A stretch of 64,000 nt of DNA from Ahaetulla prasina (taxonomy: Eukaryota > Chordata > Lepidosauria > Squamata > Colubridae): the NCBI RefSeq assembly GCF_028640845.1, contig NC_080541.1, positions 35,679,935 through 35,743,934 of the forward strand, in the 5' to 3' direction. Of the stretch, positions 24,701-37,565 are shown one piece after another. The notes under the pieces were generated by a model. It searched no databases, had not been told where the DNA came from, and was given only the letters and a program-made list of their open reading frames with translations. Each line of letters starts with the position of its first letter. Position 1 is the first letter of the stretch. Position numbers and translations under genes: made by a program.

Positions 24701-27700
24701 GAAATTATATAATTTGGGTCATTTAGGTGACAATATTCTGATAGCTTGTTGCAGATGAATATGATTCATTATACCTCTTCAGTCAAGCTTCATTTCTTAG
24801 AAAGGTTTTTTATTGCAACATCTTCATATAAAACTGTAACTGGAAATAAAATATAAGCTTTCACTTTGGCTTTATGATTAGAAGCATTTTATTTTTTAAT
24901 CAATTATAGTCTCTTATTACCTCTGAACTGGTTGGTCCAAACAATCCATTTCAAGCCATTATTTAATATCCTGATTTGTTTGACAGGTTGTCCTCAACAA
25001 CAGTTCGTTTAGTGACAGTTCAAAGTTCAAAAAGTGACTTAAGACGGTTTTTCATGCTTACAACCATTGCCTTATTCTCATGGTCATGTGATCAAAATTC
25101 AGATGCTTAGCAACTGGTTCATATTTATGACAGTTGCAGTGTCCAGGAGTCATGTGATCAGCTTTTGCGACCTGACAAGCAAAGTCAATGGGGAGGCTAA
25201 ATTCATTTAATCATGTTAACAACCACAATGATTCACTTAACAACTGTGGCATGAAAGGTCATAAAATGGGGCAAACTCACTTAACAAATGTGAGTTTGTT
25301 AGTAACATAAATTTTGGGTTCAATTGTCATAAATTGTGGATTACCAGTACCATAACTATACTTAAGGACTCAATTTAAGCAACACAATAATTTATTATTT
25401 GAAGGCAGGGCTGGATTGTGCCATTTTTAGCAGCTGCACACAGGGAACTCAAGGAGCTAAGCCATTAAAATAGTTTTTAGAGGTTCATCCAAACTATCTT
25501 TCTAGTTGATTATGCTTAAATTTCAAACCCATTCCTTAACTTTTTATATATTAGAGATTAACATGGCTGCCAAGATAAGACTGTTAATACTAGAAGCAAA
25601 TAATTTCAATTATGATTTGCTGGTTTATCGTGTAAACCAAGGGTGTCAAACTCACGGGCACAGGTCATGTGAAGATCAGATACATCAAGTGCTAGCCTGG
25701 CCCCCACCCAGTTTAGTGAAGGGCAAAAACGTCCTGATACATCGCGTGACACCACCGTGATACCATGAATTTGACACCCTGGTGTAAATAGTGTATTGTG
25801 TCATTCTAATAAAAAAAAATAATTTTTAATAATAAAAATAATAATAATTCTGAAGTACTATTTAAGCAATTGAGGTCCTTGGTGCTCTTGGAGCTTGGTT
25901 GTGGTTTTTTTTCATACTGATAATGTTACATAATTTGGTGATAAAGTGTCTACAAGAAAACAACCAAGCTCAGAGTACCAAGGACTCCACAATAAAAATA
26001 GTATTTTAATGGCAAAGAAATGGTAATATATATGTAGAGCTTTTTTTCTTTCATTCAGTTGTATCCAATTGAAGACTGCCTGGACAAATTCCTGAAGTTT
26101 TGTTGGCAAGACTTTTGGAAGTGTTTTGCCAATGCCTTCTTCCTAGGGCTGACAAAAAGTAACTGGCCCAAGGTCATCCAGATGGCAGAACTAGAAATAA
26201 TTCTTTCAGTTTTCAGCCTGATGTCTTTAACCACTACAGCAAACTGGCTTTTGTATGAAAACCAGTAAAAAAAAAACACATTAATGTGTAGTTTGATCTT
26301 TTAATGATGTTATTTTTTTAAAAAATAGGGGGTATAGCTAGTAGAATGAATAGGCTTGCTATCTTTGAAACCTTAAATGCTATGAGCTTTTTTGTATTTT
26401 CAGAGTCAATCTTCATCATTTCCTGAATTAACTTTAAAAGATACTTCAAAATATGGTACCTTTGTTAATGGAGAAAAGCTACACAATGGTAATACCATAA
26501 CATTAAATACTGGTGATAGAATCACTTTTGGAGTCTTTGAAAGCAAGTACAGGTATGATAGATTTTTGCTAATCTTGAAACAATTAAGGGGAAATCTACG
26601 AGTTTGCCGTGTATTTCAGACATGATAGATTATGGTTATGCATGAATTAAATGTATACAACAAAATAATGTTCATAATTGTGAAGCTTATAGGGGACTGT
26701 ATTTCGCTGATAAAAACAAAGATTCAGTTTTCCAATTCTTTTAAATTAGATATAAAATTATAACCCTACATAGATTAATTTAGAAGCATATCTACGGATT
26801 CAGCAGATCTTATTGCCAAATAAGTGTTAGAGCTTTACTAGGAAACGAGTCTCCATGAATTCAAGAAATCATCAATGAATTTGGCTGTTTACACTTGTCT
26901 GTGTTCCTTTTTAAGGAAATGTTACGGAGGAAGTGAGGGCTTCCAACTGCAGGCAGCCTTAATGAAAGTAGATTGTTTGGACCCTTGGCGACCAGGGTTC
27001 AAGCTGGGATACACCACATTATACTGGTCACTGTTGAAGATGACTTATGGAGAAACCAGTATGGGGGGAGTGCAACCTTGCTGATCTTTCTTGATCTCTC
27101 AGCAGATTTCAATACTATTGATCCTAGTATCCTCCTGGAATGTCTCCAAGGATTGGAGTGGTTGGCATTGCCTAACAGTGACTCTCCTCCTTTCTGAAGG
27201 GCTGATTTCAGCTTGTACTGAAGGAGGAGAAATCTGCCCTGAAGCATCTATCTTGTGAATGCTGCTCTCTTCAATCTACTTCTTTTTAATATTAGGGGAT
27301 TTGCCAGCACAAAGTTAGATTTCAAGCTATACATCTCACCTCAGATCCCAACAGCTAATGTATTTGAAGTGCTGGAACTGTGCCTAAAGAATGTCAGGGT
27401 TCAGTTGAAGATGAATGTATTCCAATTTAATCCTTTAGAGGTGAAGTGGACTTAGCAGTTCCATATTTGGCTCTGAACGGGTTCTATTCCCTTGTTCAGA
27501 AATGTTCCATAATTTAGGAGCTCTCCTAGAATCACAGTTCCTGCTTAAAACAGGTGTGACTAAGATGGTATTTGAAGCTATATATTGCTTGCCAATTGTA
27601 CCATTCTTGGAATGGTAGACAGTTCTTCTCACAGTTGCTTACACCCTAGTCAATTTCTGTTTTAATTACTCTGACTTGTACATGTGGCTGCCCCGAAAAG

Positions 27701-30700
27701 CATTCAGAAACTACAGTTATATAGCATGTATCCTCCTAGGCTGTGATGGATGAATCTTGATATTCTTAGCTTAACTCCACAGCTTTGGGAGCTGCATTGG
27801 TTGTCACTTGACTTCAGTGTTCTATTTAAGCTGTTGATTGTCACCTTTAAGGCCATACCTGACTCTGGATCTGGACTACCTTTTCCTTGTTTCATCTTCT
27901 TATCCAACCACATCAAACAGGGTGAACTCCTTTAGGTGCTATCACTACCATTACTGTGCTAACAGATGGTGAGCTGTTTGGCATTATTTATAATCAAATT
28001 CTGTTTTATTGTATTTTGCAGAGTAGAATATGAACCACTGATAGTGTGTTCTTCATGCTTAGATGTTTCGCAGAAAAATATTTTAAATAAAAATATTCTT
28101 CAGCTGGGTGGCCATGTAGTAAATGAATGGAATGAAGACTGTACCCATCTTGTCATGGTTCTAGTTAAAGTTACTGTGAAGGTGAGTGACACGCAATCAA
28201 ATGGAGGCATCCCAGCAATGGGCACCAGAAGGGTAGATGGAGAAAAATGTTTTATTTACACTCTTCACAAGATTTTTTAGGAAGTAAGTCCCATATGTTG
28301 ATCTGCATAGGAGTGTAGGCTTGGATGCCTAATAATTCATTTAATTGTTTGTTTATTGATGAAATTTATTTGCCACCCATGTCATACCCAACAACTATAT
28401 ATAGCCACCCAAAGGAAGACAAAAGGGATACTTATGGCATACAGTACAGCTGTCATTCTTCCTTGTTTAATAAATGATATCTCTGGGTGAATAATATTAG
28501 GATATAGGGACATTTCAATGTTAAAAATATAATTAACTTAATATAAACCATCTCAATGAAGAAATCATAGAGAAGGTCAGAATATATGCTCAAGAGAAAT
28601 GAATGAATGAATGAATGAGTGATTCATATGTATGTAGAAGTTGAAGAACTGAATGGGATGAGATATTTAACAGAGTTGCTGGCACTGAAACCTCTCGGTG
28701 GGGGGGTGTCAGCATTTTCAACTAATTAATTTCAACTAAGAAATTTTAATCAACCAGGGACATAGCCCAAGAACTATGTGTATTCTAATTCAAATCATAC
28801 TTGTTTGCATAAAAAATATTTTCCAGAATTTTTTTAGAAAATTTTCCAATTCATATTTTTCCAGAAAACCCACATATGTAATAGTGACAGTTGAAAATAA
28901 AGGTAGTCCTTGTTTAAGCAACAGCCTAGTTAACAACTGTTTGCAGTTATGACATTGATGCAAAAAGACTATAAAGCAAAGGAACTATTTATTTATTTAT
29001 TTGTTCACACTTTTATACCGCCCTATCTCCCTAGGGACTCAGGGCGGTTTACAGCCATATAAAAGGTAAATATATACAGAATAAAACATTAACTTAAAAA
29101 ACTTATTACAAAGGCCGAATATTTAAAATAGGGATATAAATAAAAAACCCCATTAAAACCAGATTTAAAATTTAAATATTTAAAAATTTAAAAATTCTAG
29201 TCCAGTCCTGCGCAAATAAATAGATGTGTCTTAAGCTCGTGGCGGAAGGTTCGAAGGTCAGGAAGTTGTCGAAGTCCTGGGGGAAGCTCGTTCCAGAGGG
29301 TGGGGGCCCCCACAGAAAAGGCCCTTCCCCTGGGTGTCGCCAGTCGGCACTGCCGACGGCACCCTGAGGAGTCCCTCTCTGTGAGAGCGCACGGGTCGGT
29401 GAGAGGCATTCGGTGGCAGCAGACGGTCCCGTAAGTAGCCCGGCCCTATGCCATGGAGCGCTTTGAAGATCATTACCAAAACCTTAAAGCGCACCCGGAA
29501 GGCCACAGGCAGCCAGTGCAGTCTGCGCAGGAGAGGTGTTACGTGGGAGCCGCGAGGGGCTCCCTCTATCACCCGCGCAGCCGCATTCTGAACTACCTGG
29601 AGTCTCCGGGTGCTCCTCAAGGGGAGCCCCATGTAGAGAGCATTGCAGTAATCCAGACGAGAAGTCACGAGAGCATGAGTGACCGTGCATAGGGCATCCC
29701 GGTCTAGAAAGAACTATGAACTAAGATCTTACGTCCAGTGGCAGTTGCACTTAGCAACACTTTGTTTAATGACTGAATTGCCAGTCTCAATTGTAGTTGC
29801 TAAACAAAGACTACTTATATTGATGGGAATCCTTTTGTAGCAGAATTTGCTGCTATATATTGTAAAATTAAGATATCTGCTGGACGAAATAATGCAACAG
29901 TGCAAATTGTTGTACAGTGATTATAGAATTTTATTATAGGATTTCTGTTCCTTTTGTAAGGGAATCTCAGTTTGGAATATAATCCAATGAGTGGGGGAGA
30001 CTGAGAGGGAGTACAGAGGACAAAGATAGAGTGAATCTGCCTCCATTGCATTTTAACTTCCCAGAGGCTGGTGGGAGGATCTGCTGGCTGTGAGTGGGGA
30101 AGATTGAGAGGGAATACAGACGACAAAGGTAGAGTGAACCTGCCGCCATTGTATTTTATAGTCAATAAAGTTTAGAAGCCTCTGGTGGCTCAACAGACTA
30201 ATGCAGTCTGTTATTAACATAGCTGCTTGCAATTACTGCAAGTTCAAGTCCCACCTGGCCCAAGGTTGACTCAGCCTTCCATCCTTTATAAGGTAGGTAA
30301 AATGAGGACCCAGATTGTTGGGGGCAATAAAAGTTGACTTTGTATATAATATATAAATGGATGAGACGATTGCTTAACACAGTGTAAGCCGCCCTGAGTC
30401 TTCGGAGAAGGGCAGGATATAAATTCAAATTTTTTTTTAAAAAAAGCAGGATGGTTTGTACTAGGCTGAGGAACCTGAATTAAGATCAGAGAGACTACAT
30501 CTTTTGTACCACTATGAATTATTATTATAATTTCCCACTTTTGTTGTAGACAATATGTGCACTGATTTGTGGTCGACCAATTATGAAGCCGGAATATTTT
30601 GATGAATTAATCAAAGCCATTCAAGCAAAGCAACAGTTACCACTGCCTGAAAGGTAATAAGTTCTAAGGTACATCCTCATTTCTAAAAAGTTTTAATGTT

Positions 30701-33700
30701 TCATTGTATAATAATCTACCAGTTAATATTTGCTGAGATTACATTCGCTTTCCAAACTACTGAAGTATGCCTTGATTTAATGTAATTATCCAAGGTACAT
30801 TAATCATGTGCTATATATTGATAGTGCAGTAAAATTTTCTAAATCAGGTTATAATACATTTTAATTAGTTTTATGTTGGGTATGTTTTTATTGTATATGC
30901 AGTTTTGTTTAATTGTATTAGAAATTCATTTTACGTGAAATGAATTTATTATTATTTCCTAAGAAAATAGCTTACATTCTCCTATTGATTATTTATGGCC
31001 TTTTGCTACTGAATGGCATTCTTTCTGCAATTCAGTATTTATCTAGGCAGGGAACAGTAAAGCATAAAAATACTAATTTAAAACAATAGGCGGATCAATA
31101 ATGAGACAATGATATCCATGTGTATCCTAGTATCTTTTAAGGATTAAAAGTCCAAAAAGCCCAGCTTCTTATATCAATGAAGCTCCTGGATTTGATAAAC
31201 CTCAGATGATCTAGTTCTACAAATCTAGGGGTAGTGAAAGATATAATCTTGATGGTAATGGAAGATGAATTTATCACAAATTTTTGTTTCTGTGTTTTGC
31301 CAAAGCAAAGAAACATTTCGGTTTTATAGACCCAATTTTAGTCTGGATTATCCTAATGAATGGTTTAAATTAGTAGACAAGCAAGGAAGACCGCAAGTTC
31401 TTACTCGTCTTGATTTTGAAACAAGTTTTAATACCATTGAGAATTACATATTTCTGGACTGTCCTTAAATTTGAGGTAGACAACAAGAGGATAAGGTGAT
31501 TTTACTCCTATATTTCATTTTCATTCCAGAAAATACTTTTGTAAATTGAGGATTGGCATGTATATGTCCTGCAGAGTTTCATCCTGACTTTAAAGAAACA
31601 GATTTTTTAAAAACATCTCCAAAGCAGACCACATCAATTAAAAAAAAATTAAACTCTGCTCTCAGTTTAGAAGCTAGGTATATCCCTTGATGAACGTCCT
31701 CTTTTAATTGAAAGTGTGACATTATTGAAAGCAATATCCAGAGCTACTGACATGTAACTTTACTCTATTATTGTCTGTAAGCATCACAAAATTCTTAGCA
31801 TGTAAGGTGTAAACATTTCTCCAGGGGGCACAATAAAAATAGCTCTGAGTTGCCTAGATTGTATTTTAGTGTATTTAGTGTATCATTAAGTGTTATAGCT
31901 TATTATTCTTTATGAATGTATCTTTTCTTTTATGTACACTGAGAGCATATGCATCAAGACAAATTCCTTGTGTGTCCAATCACACTTGGCCAATAAAAAA
32001 TTCTATTCTATTCTATTCTATTCTATTCTATTCTATTCTATTCTATTCTATTCTATTCTATTCTATTCTATTCTATTTTTACCTGCCCTATTATAGATTT
32101 CAGGATTTTACTCAGCCATTATACTCAGTTCCAATAGAAAAAAAGCTGAATATCATCTATTTATTAATAACAGATCTTTCTATAATTCCCAGTCAATACT
32201 TCATGGAAACAGAAAGATTTCTCCTTATATTGTATGCTATAATTGTCCACTGAGAAAGTAACAGAACCTGCAAAACAATTCAGTTGGTATTTTTGAACAT
32301 TGTGAGAAGTCAAAAGACTTAGCTTGGACCACCACTCTCTTTCTGGGTGAAGGTTATTGAACGAAGGGTACATAATGTTTTGAGAACTACATATTATGCC
32401 TTCCTGCTGCAATCTCTTTGGAAGTGTTCTAAAAAAAGGGTGATCTACTAGTAATTGGAATAGTCTGATCTGAAAAAGGACTGTTACAGTATAAACTATT
32501 TATTACAGTTAAAACTTTGTTTCAAAGTTGGGTCAGTTAAACAGCATACTCCATTCGGATGAAAGAATGCTTCCAGAGAAGTTGGAATGGCTAAAGATGG
32601 GTTCATGGGATGTAAAGGTTACAATATTTGACTTTGCAAACTTCCACTTATCAGGCAGCCTCAGATGACAGCATCTGGCTGATCTTGTCTGGACTTAAAA
32701 GCTAAATAGGATTAACCCTGGTTTGACTGGTGTGGAAGATAAGCAGATAATATCAGGCTAGACTGGAAAATTGAAGAATGTCCTGGAAAAATGCAATGGC
32801 AAAACATTATTGCATCGCTGCCAAATGAACAACATGGTTATATCCATGTAATCGTTGGGAGTCTAGATCAACCATCTTTAACTTTTTCACAAAAAGATGG
32901 TCACAGTTGTTTCTGTTTTGAGAATCTGTATGGGGTTTCCATTAAAATAGTCATTACCTATACCTATATTATCCCATTTTTTCTTTATGAGGACCATAAC
33001 ATAATTAAAACATTTTTCCTGGCGGTTACATAAACCGCAGTGGAAACATATTTTCATTGTCATTTGCACTTATTTCTTATTACAGGCTGGATACAACTCA
33101 GCTTAATATAGATTTCAATTTGCAGTGTATATATTACATTTATGATACAGGGCTATGTGCACTTTGGGGAGGCAACCAGGTATTTTCAATTATTATAAGA
33201 ATATCATTGGCTTAATTTCATCAAGTTGCCATAGAGATCTCTACAGTAATATCTTCAAGACAGTATAAGTCTTTTTGAAGATAGGTATACTAACAAAGAT
33301 TTAAAAAAATACTTTATGATTATTTTTGTGTAGTAAATAATATTCTCTAAAATATGAATATATATATGTATCCAATTTCACTGTATATTAATATCTTATC
33401 AGCAGAAAAGCTATGAATTTGAATGTTACAGTTTGGTCAGATTTGATAATTAAAACTGAAGGGAATATCACTACAGAGGAGCTCATATTTGAACACTTTA
33501 ATTAAATTTCAACATCACATATCTTTTTCGGATCCATCAACTTTTCCTCCCATAAATGATATATTGTGGATACATCATGGAATCCCTACTAGTATAATGA
33601 TGAAGATGTTGACTTGTAGTAGAAGTTATAAAGTAGAAAAATGTGGGTTAGACAGCACCACCACCAGATGGATTCGTAACTGGCTGACCAACCGCACTCA

Positions 33701-36700
33701 ACGTGTAGTCCTCAACGGAACTACATCCACATGGAGGGAAGTATGCAGTGGAGTACCCCAAGGCTCTGTTTTAGGCCCAGTACTCTTCAACATCTTCATC
33801 AATGACTTGGACGAGGGGATAGATGGGGAACTCATCAAATTTGCAGATGACACCAAGCTGGCAGGAATAGCCAACACTCCAGAAGATAGGCTCAAGTTAC
33901 AGAAAGATCTTGACAGACTTGAACATTGGGCGCTATCTAACAAAATGAAATTCAACAGTGAAAAAAGTAAGGTTCTACATTTAGGCCAAAAAAACAAAAT
34001 GCACCAGTACCGTATATGTGGTACCTTGCTCAATAGTAGTACCTGTGAGAGGGATCTTGGAGTCCTAGTGGATAACCATCTAGATATGAGCCAGCAGTGT
34101 GCAGCAGCTGTTAAAAAAGCCAACACAGTTCTGGGCTGCATAAACAGAGGGATAGAATCAAGATCACGTGAAGTGCTAGTACCACTTTATAATGCCTTGG
34201 TAAGGCCACACTTGGAATATTGCATCCAGTTTTGGTCGCCACGATGTAAAAAAGATGTTGAGACTCTAGAAAGAGTGCAGAGAAGAGCAACAAAGATGAT
34301 TAGGGGACTGGAGGATAAAACATATGAAGAACGGTTGCAGGAACTGGGTATGTCTAGTTTAACAAAAAGAAGGACTAGGGGAGACATGATAGCAGTGTTC
34401 CAATATCTCAGGGGCTGCCACAGAGAAGTGGGAGTTGGGCTGTTCTCCAGAGCACCTGAGGGTAGAACAAGAAGCAATGGGTGGAAACTGATCAAGGAAA
34501 GAAGCAACTTAGAACTAAGGAGAAATTTCCTGACAGTTAGAACAATTAATAAGTGGAACGACTTGCCTTCAGAAGTTGTGAATGCTCCAACACTGGAAAT
34601 TTTTAAGAAAATGTTGGATAACCATCTGACTGAGATGGTGTAGGGTTTCCTGCCTGGGCAGGGGGTTGGACTAGAAGGCCTCCAAGGTCCCTTCCAACTC
34701 TGATGTTATGTTATGTTATGTTATGTAGTTCACCATTGGCCACCGAAAAATCTTGGATGGTTTTTGAGGCAATCACTCTCTCCCAATCTAACCTATCTCA
34801 GAGTGTTTTAACTGTGAAGAAAAATTGAGCTCCTGAAGAAAGGTGGCTATAAAGTAGTCCTTGGTTTATAAGTTACGATTTTTTATAACAGTTTCCTCTG
34901 TTTTTAGATTTTTTCCACGAGTTGATGAACCAAGTATTGAGAATGAAAACATAGATATGACCAAGTGTCCTAGAAGAAGAACTATTTTCAGAGGAAAGTT
35001 TTTTATCTTTCTAACGGCAAAGCAGGTAAATGGCTCACTATTCAAAGCCTTGTCTAGCCCAAGGAGCTAAGGGGGGTTGGAATGGATTCATTTGTGGATG
35101 AAAGACCACCAAAAATCCAATGACACTGGGATTTTCAGTGGAAAAAAAAAATCATGACAGAGAAGGTACTTGCAATGTGAAAAATGCCAAGAAACCAAGT
35201 TGATGGGGTCTTTAGTTTTATTCAAAGACTGATAAAGAATTAAGGGTATTCTTATGACAGAAGTTTTGTTTATAGTATAGATTAGGGGTGTCTGTTGTGA
35301 CCCAGGCCCAAGTAGGTAGTAATAAACTTAGTCCGTGGAAAAACAAACAAACTTTATTCGAATAGCTGGGAATTACTTCATTCCCAGCGTTGTTCAACTC
35401 AAATGAATGCCTCCCAACACAAATTCCTCAGTTACCTTGCAAACCTTGGTCCAATTAGGCAAACTGCCTAAGGCCCTTCCTGGCAAAAGTCCAGAAGCCA
35501 CAAAAACAAAGACATAGACGAAACAGAAGACAAAGCAGAAGACGCAGCTACAATGTAAGCCGCCCTGAGTCTTCGGAGAAGGGCGGGGTATAAATGTAAA
35601 CAAAAAAAAAAAAAATGTTGTTTTCCGGCGAAGCTCAAACGCTGGTGCTGGTCTGTTTTAAGCCTTATGGGAGGGGGCAATCATCTCTTGGCCCTACTCC
35701 CGAGTTGTCCTCTCTGCTTGAGCTGCTCTTGCCTTCTGACAAGGCAATGCGTGCATTAGGAACAGGTTCCTCCTGTTCCTCTGTCTCACTACTATCAGTC
35801 TCTGAAGGCTCTGAAGTCCGTACCTCACTTCCTGATGGCCCTGGCCTCACCTCAGCCTCATCGCTATCTGACTCTGTTGCCAGCTCCGTAGGCTGCTGAC
35901 GGACCACAACAGTGTCTAACCATGTAACTTTAAGATATGTGGACTCCAAATCCCAGTTATGCTGGCTGGGGAATTCTGGGATTGAACTCCATAGGTGTTA
36001 ATGTGCCAAAGTTGGATACCCCTGGTATAGATTTATCTTACTTTTAGATAAGCCCACATGATATATTGTGGCCCTCTTTTGAATTTTTTATTTAGAAAAT
36101 AAAGTAGTATAGCATGTATTAGATTTTCAGCAAGGTTAATGTACTGATTTAATTGAAAACAACACTCCACTTCCTAATAGGAGGAGCGAGGAGCAAAGAT
36201 TTCTGGAGATCTCTAGAGAGTAAGACCTCTAGTTAAAAAAAAGATGGCTCCCTTCATGTGAATGATGAGTGGGACTAAACTTTAGTGTAGGTTGAATGAC
36301 TGTGGTAGAATATGTATGTGATTACACCCAAAGGCCCTTCACACAGACAGAATATCTGAGGTGTCCACTCATTCGTGTAGATTCCCCTCACTGATGTTTT
36401 GGGTTTTGAAGAGATGGAACCAGCTTCATGTGAATGGACCAGAAATTATTTCAATAGATCTCATGAATATGTTCAAAAAATTAAGTTGACCAAAGCATAT
36501 ACAGTAACATTAAAATTTGATAGAAATCTAGATGTAGTTTGTGGTCATTATAAAGGCGGGTAACAAATCTGATTCCATAATAGATAATTGCATATATGTG
36601 CTATGTATGATCTAAAAGGAAAGGTTTTTAAATTTCTTAGAATTCTGTCTTTGAGTTTCAATCAGATATTTGTTTTGGTTTATTTAAAGTTACCTGTTGA

Positions 36701-37534
36701 GTTTCACTCATTAATCAAAGGTAAACAAACATGCAGTTTTTTAGGGTCTTGTAACAAACTGCCTGAAAGAAAACAAAGATTCAGGACTTGTTCTTATATT
36801 TATGGCTTTGAGGACTTTTATGCTCTGGGCATATATATTTTCTCTCTTATGTTGCCTACTCATATTATTTTACCATACAGCACTCAATTATTAGGGTGTA
36901 TTAGCTCCCTATTTATTATCTACCTAGACAGCAATTATAAGAAAGTATCGTTGTAGACCGAACAAAAGAATATATCACAACTGCACCCAAAATTTCTTTT
37001 GCTAAACGAGACAGTTGTTAAGTGAGATTTGGTCCATTTTATAACCTACCTTGTCACATTTGCTAAATGAATCACGGATGTTTGTTAAGTTAGTATTAAG
37101 TGGTTATTAAATGAATCTGTCTTCTCTATTCACTTCGCTTGTCAGAAGGTTGCAAGTGGTGGTCACAGGACCCCAGGACACTGCAGCTGTCATAAATATG
37201 AACAAGTTGACAAGCATCCAAATTTTGATCATGTGACAATAGGGCTGCTACTATAGCTGTAAGTGTGAAAAACGGTTACAAGTCACTTTTTTCAGTGCTG
37301 TTGTAACTTTGATTGTTCACTAGAGCAAGGGTCTCCAACCTTAGTAACTTTAAGGCTTATGGACTTCAACTCTCAGAGTTCCTCAGCCAGCTTTGCTTTG
37401 AGAGTTGAAGTCCACAAACCTTAAAGTTACTAAGGTTGGAAACCCCTGCACTAGATGAATGGTCGTAAATTGAGCACTTAACTGTAACTTAACATTTGTT
37501 TATTGCAACTTAGGCCTCAAAATGACTAGCATGC

Positions 37535-37565
<31 letters not shown>

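Larger units (their letters stand above)
35283..36024. mobile_element. family A hAT element holding a solo LTR
   Basis: Host element ends taggggtgtc and gttggatacccctg with perfect 8-bp duplications gtatagat at 35275-35282 and 36025-36032. Without the LTR the host would be about 118 bp, the usual size of the family. The LTR sits after the first ten bases. Confidence 0.9.

Noticed and set aside
33698..34507. Minus-strand open frames opposite the CR1
   Set aside because: Antisense shadows of the CR1 reverse-transcriptase frame.
36588..36956. 122-codon open frame in NBN intron 6
   Set aside because: No known domain, AT-rich composition and no splice or promoter support.
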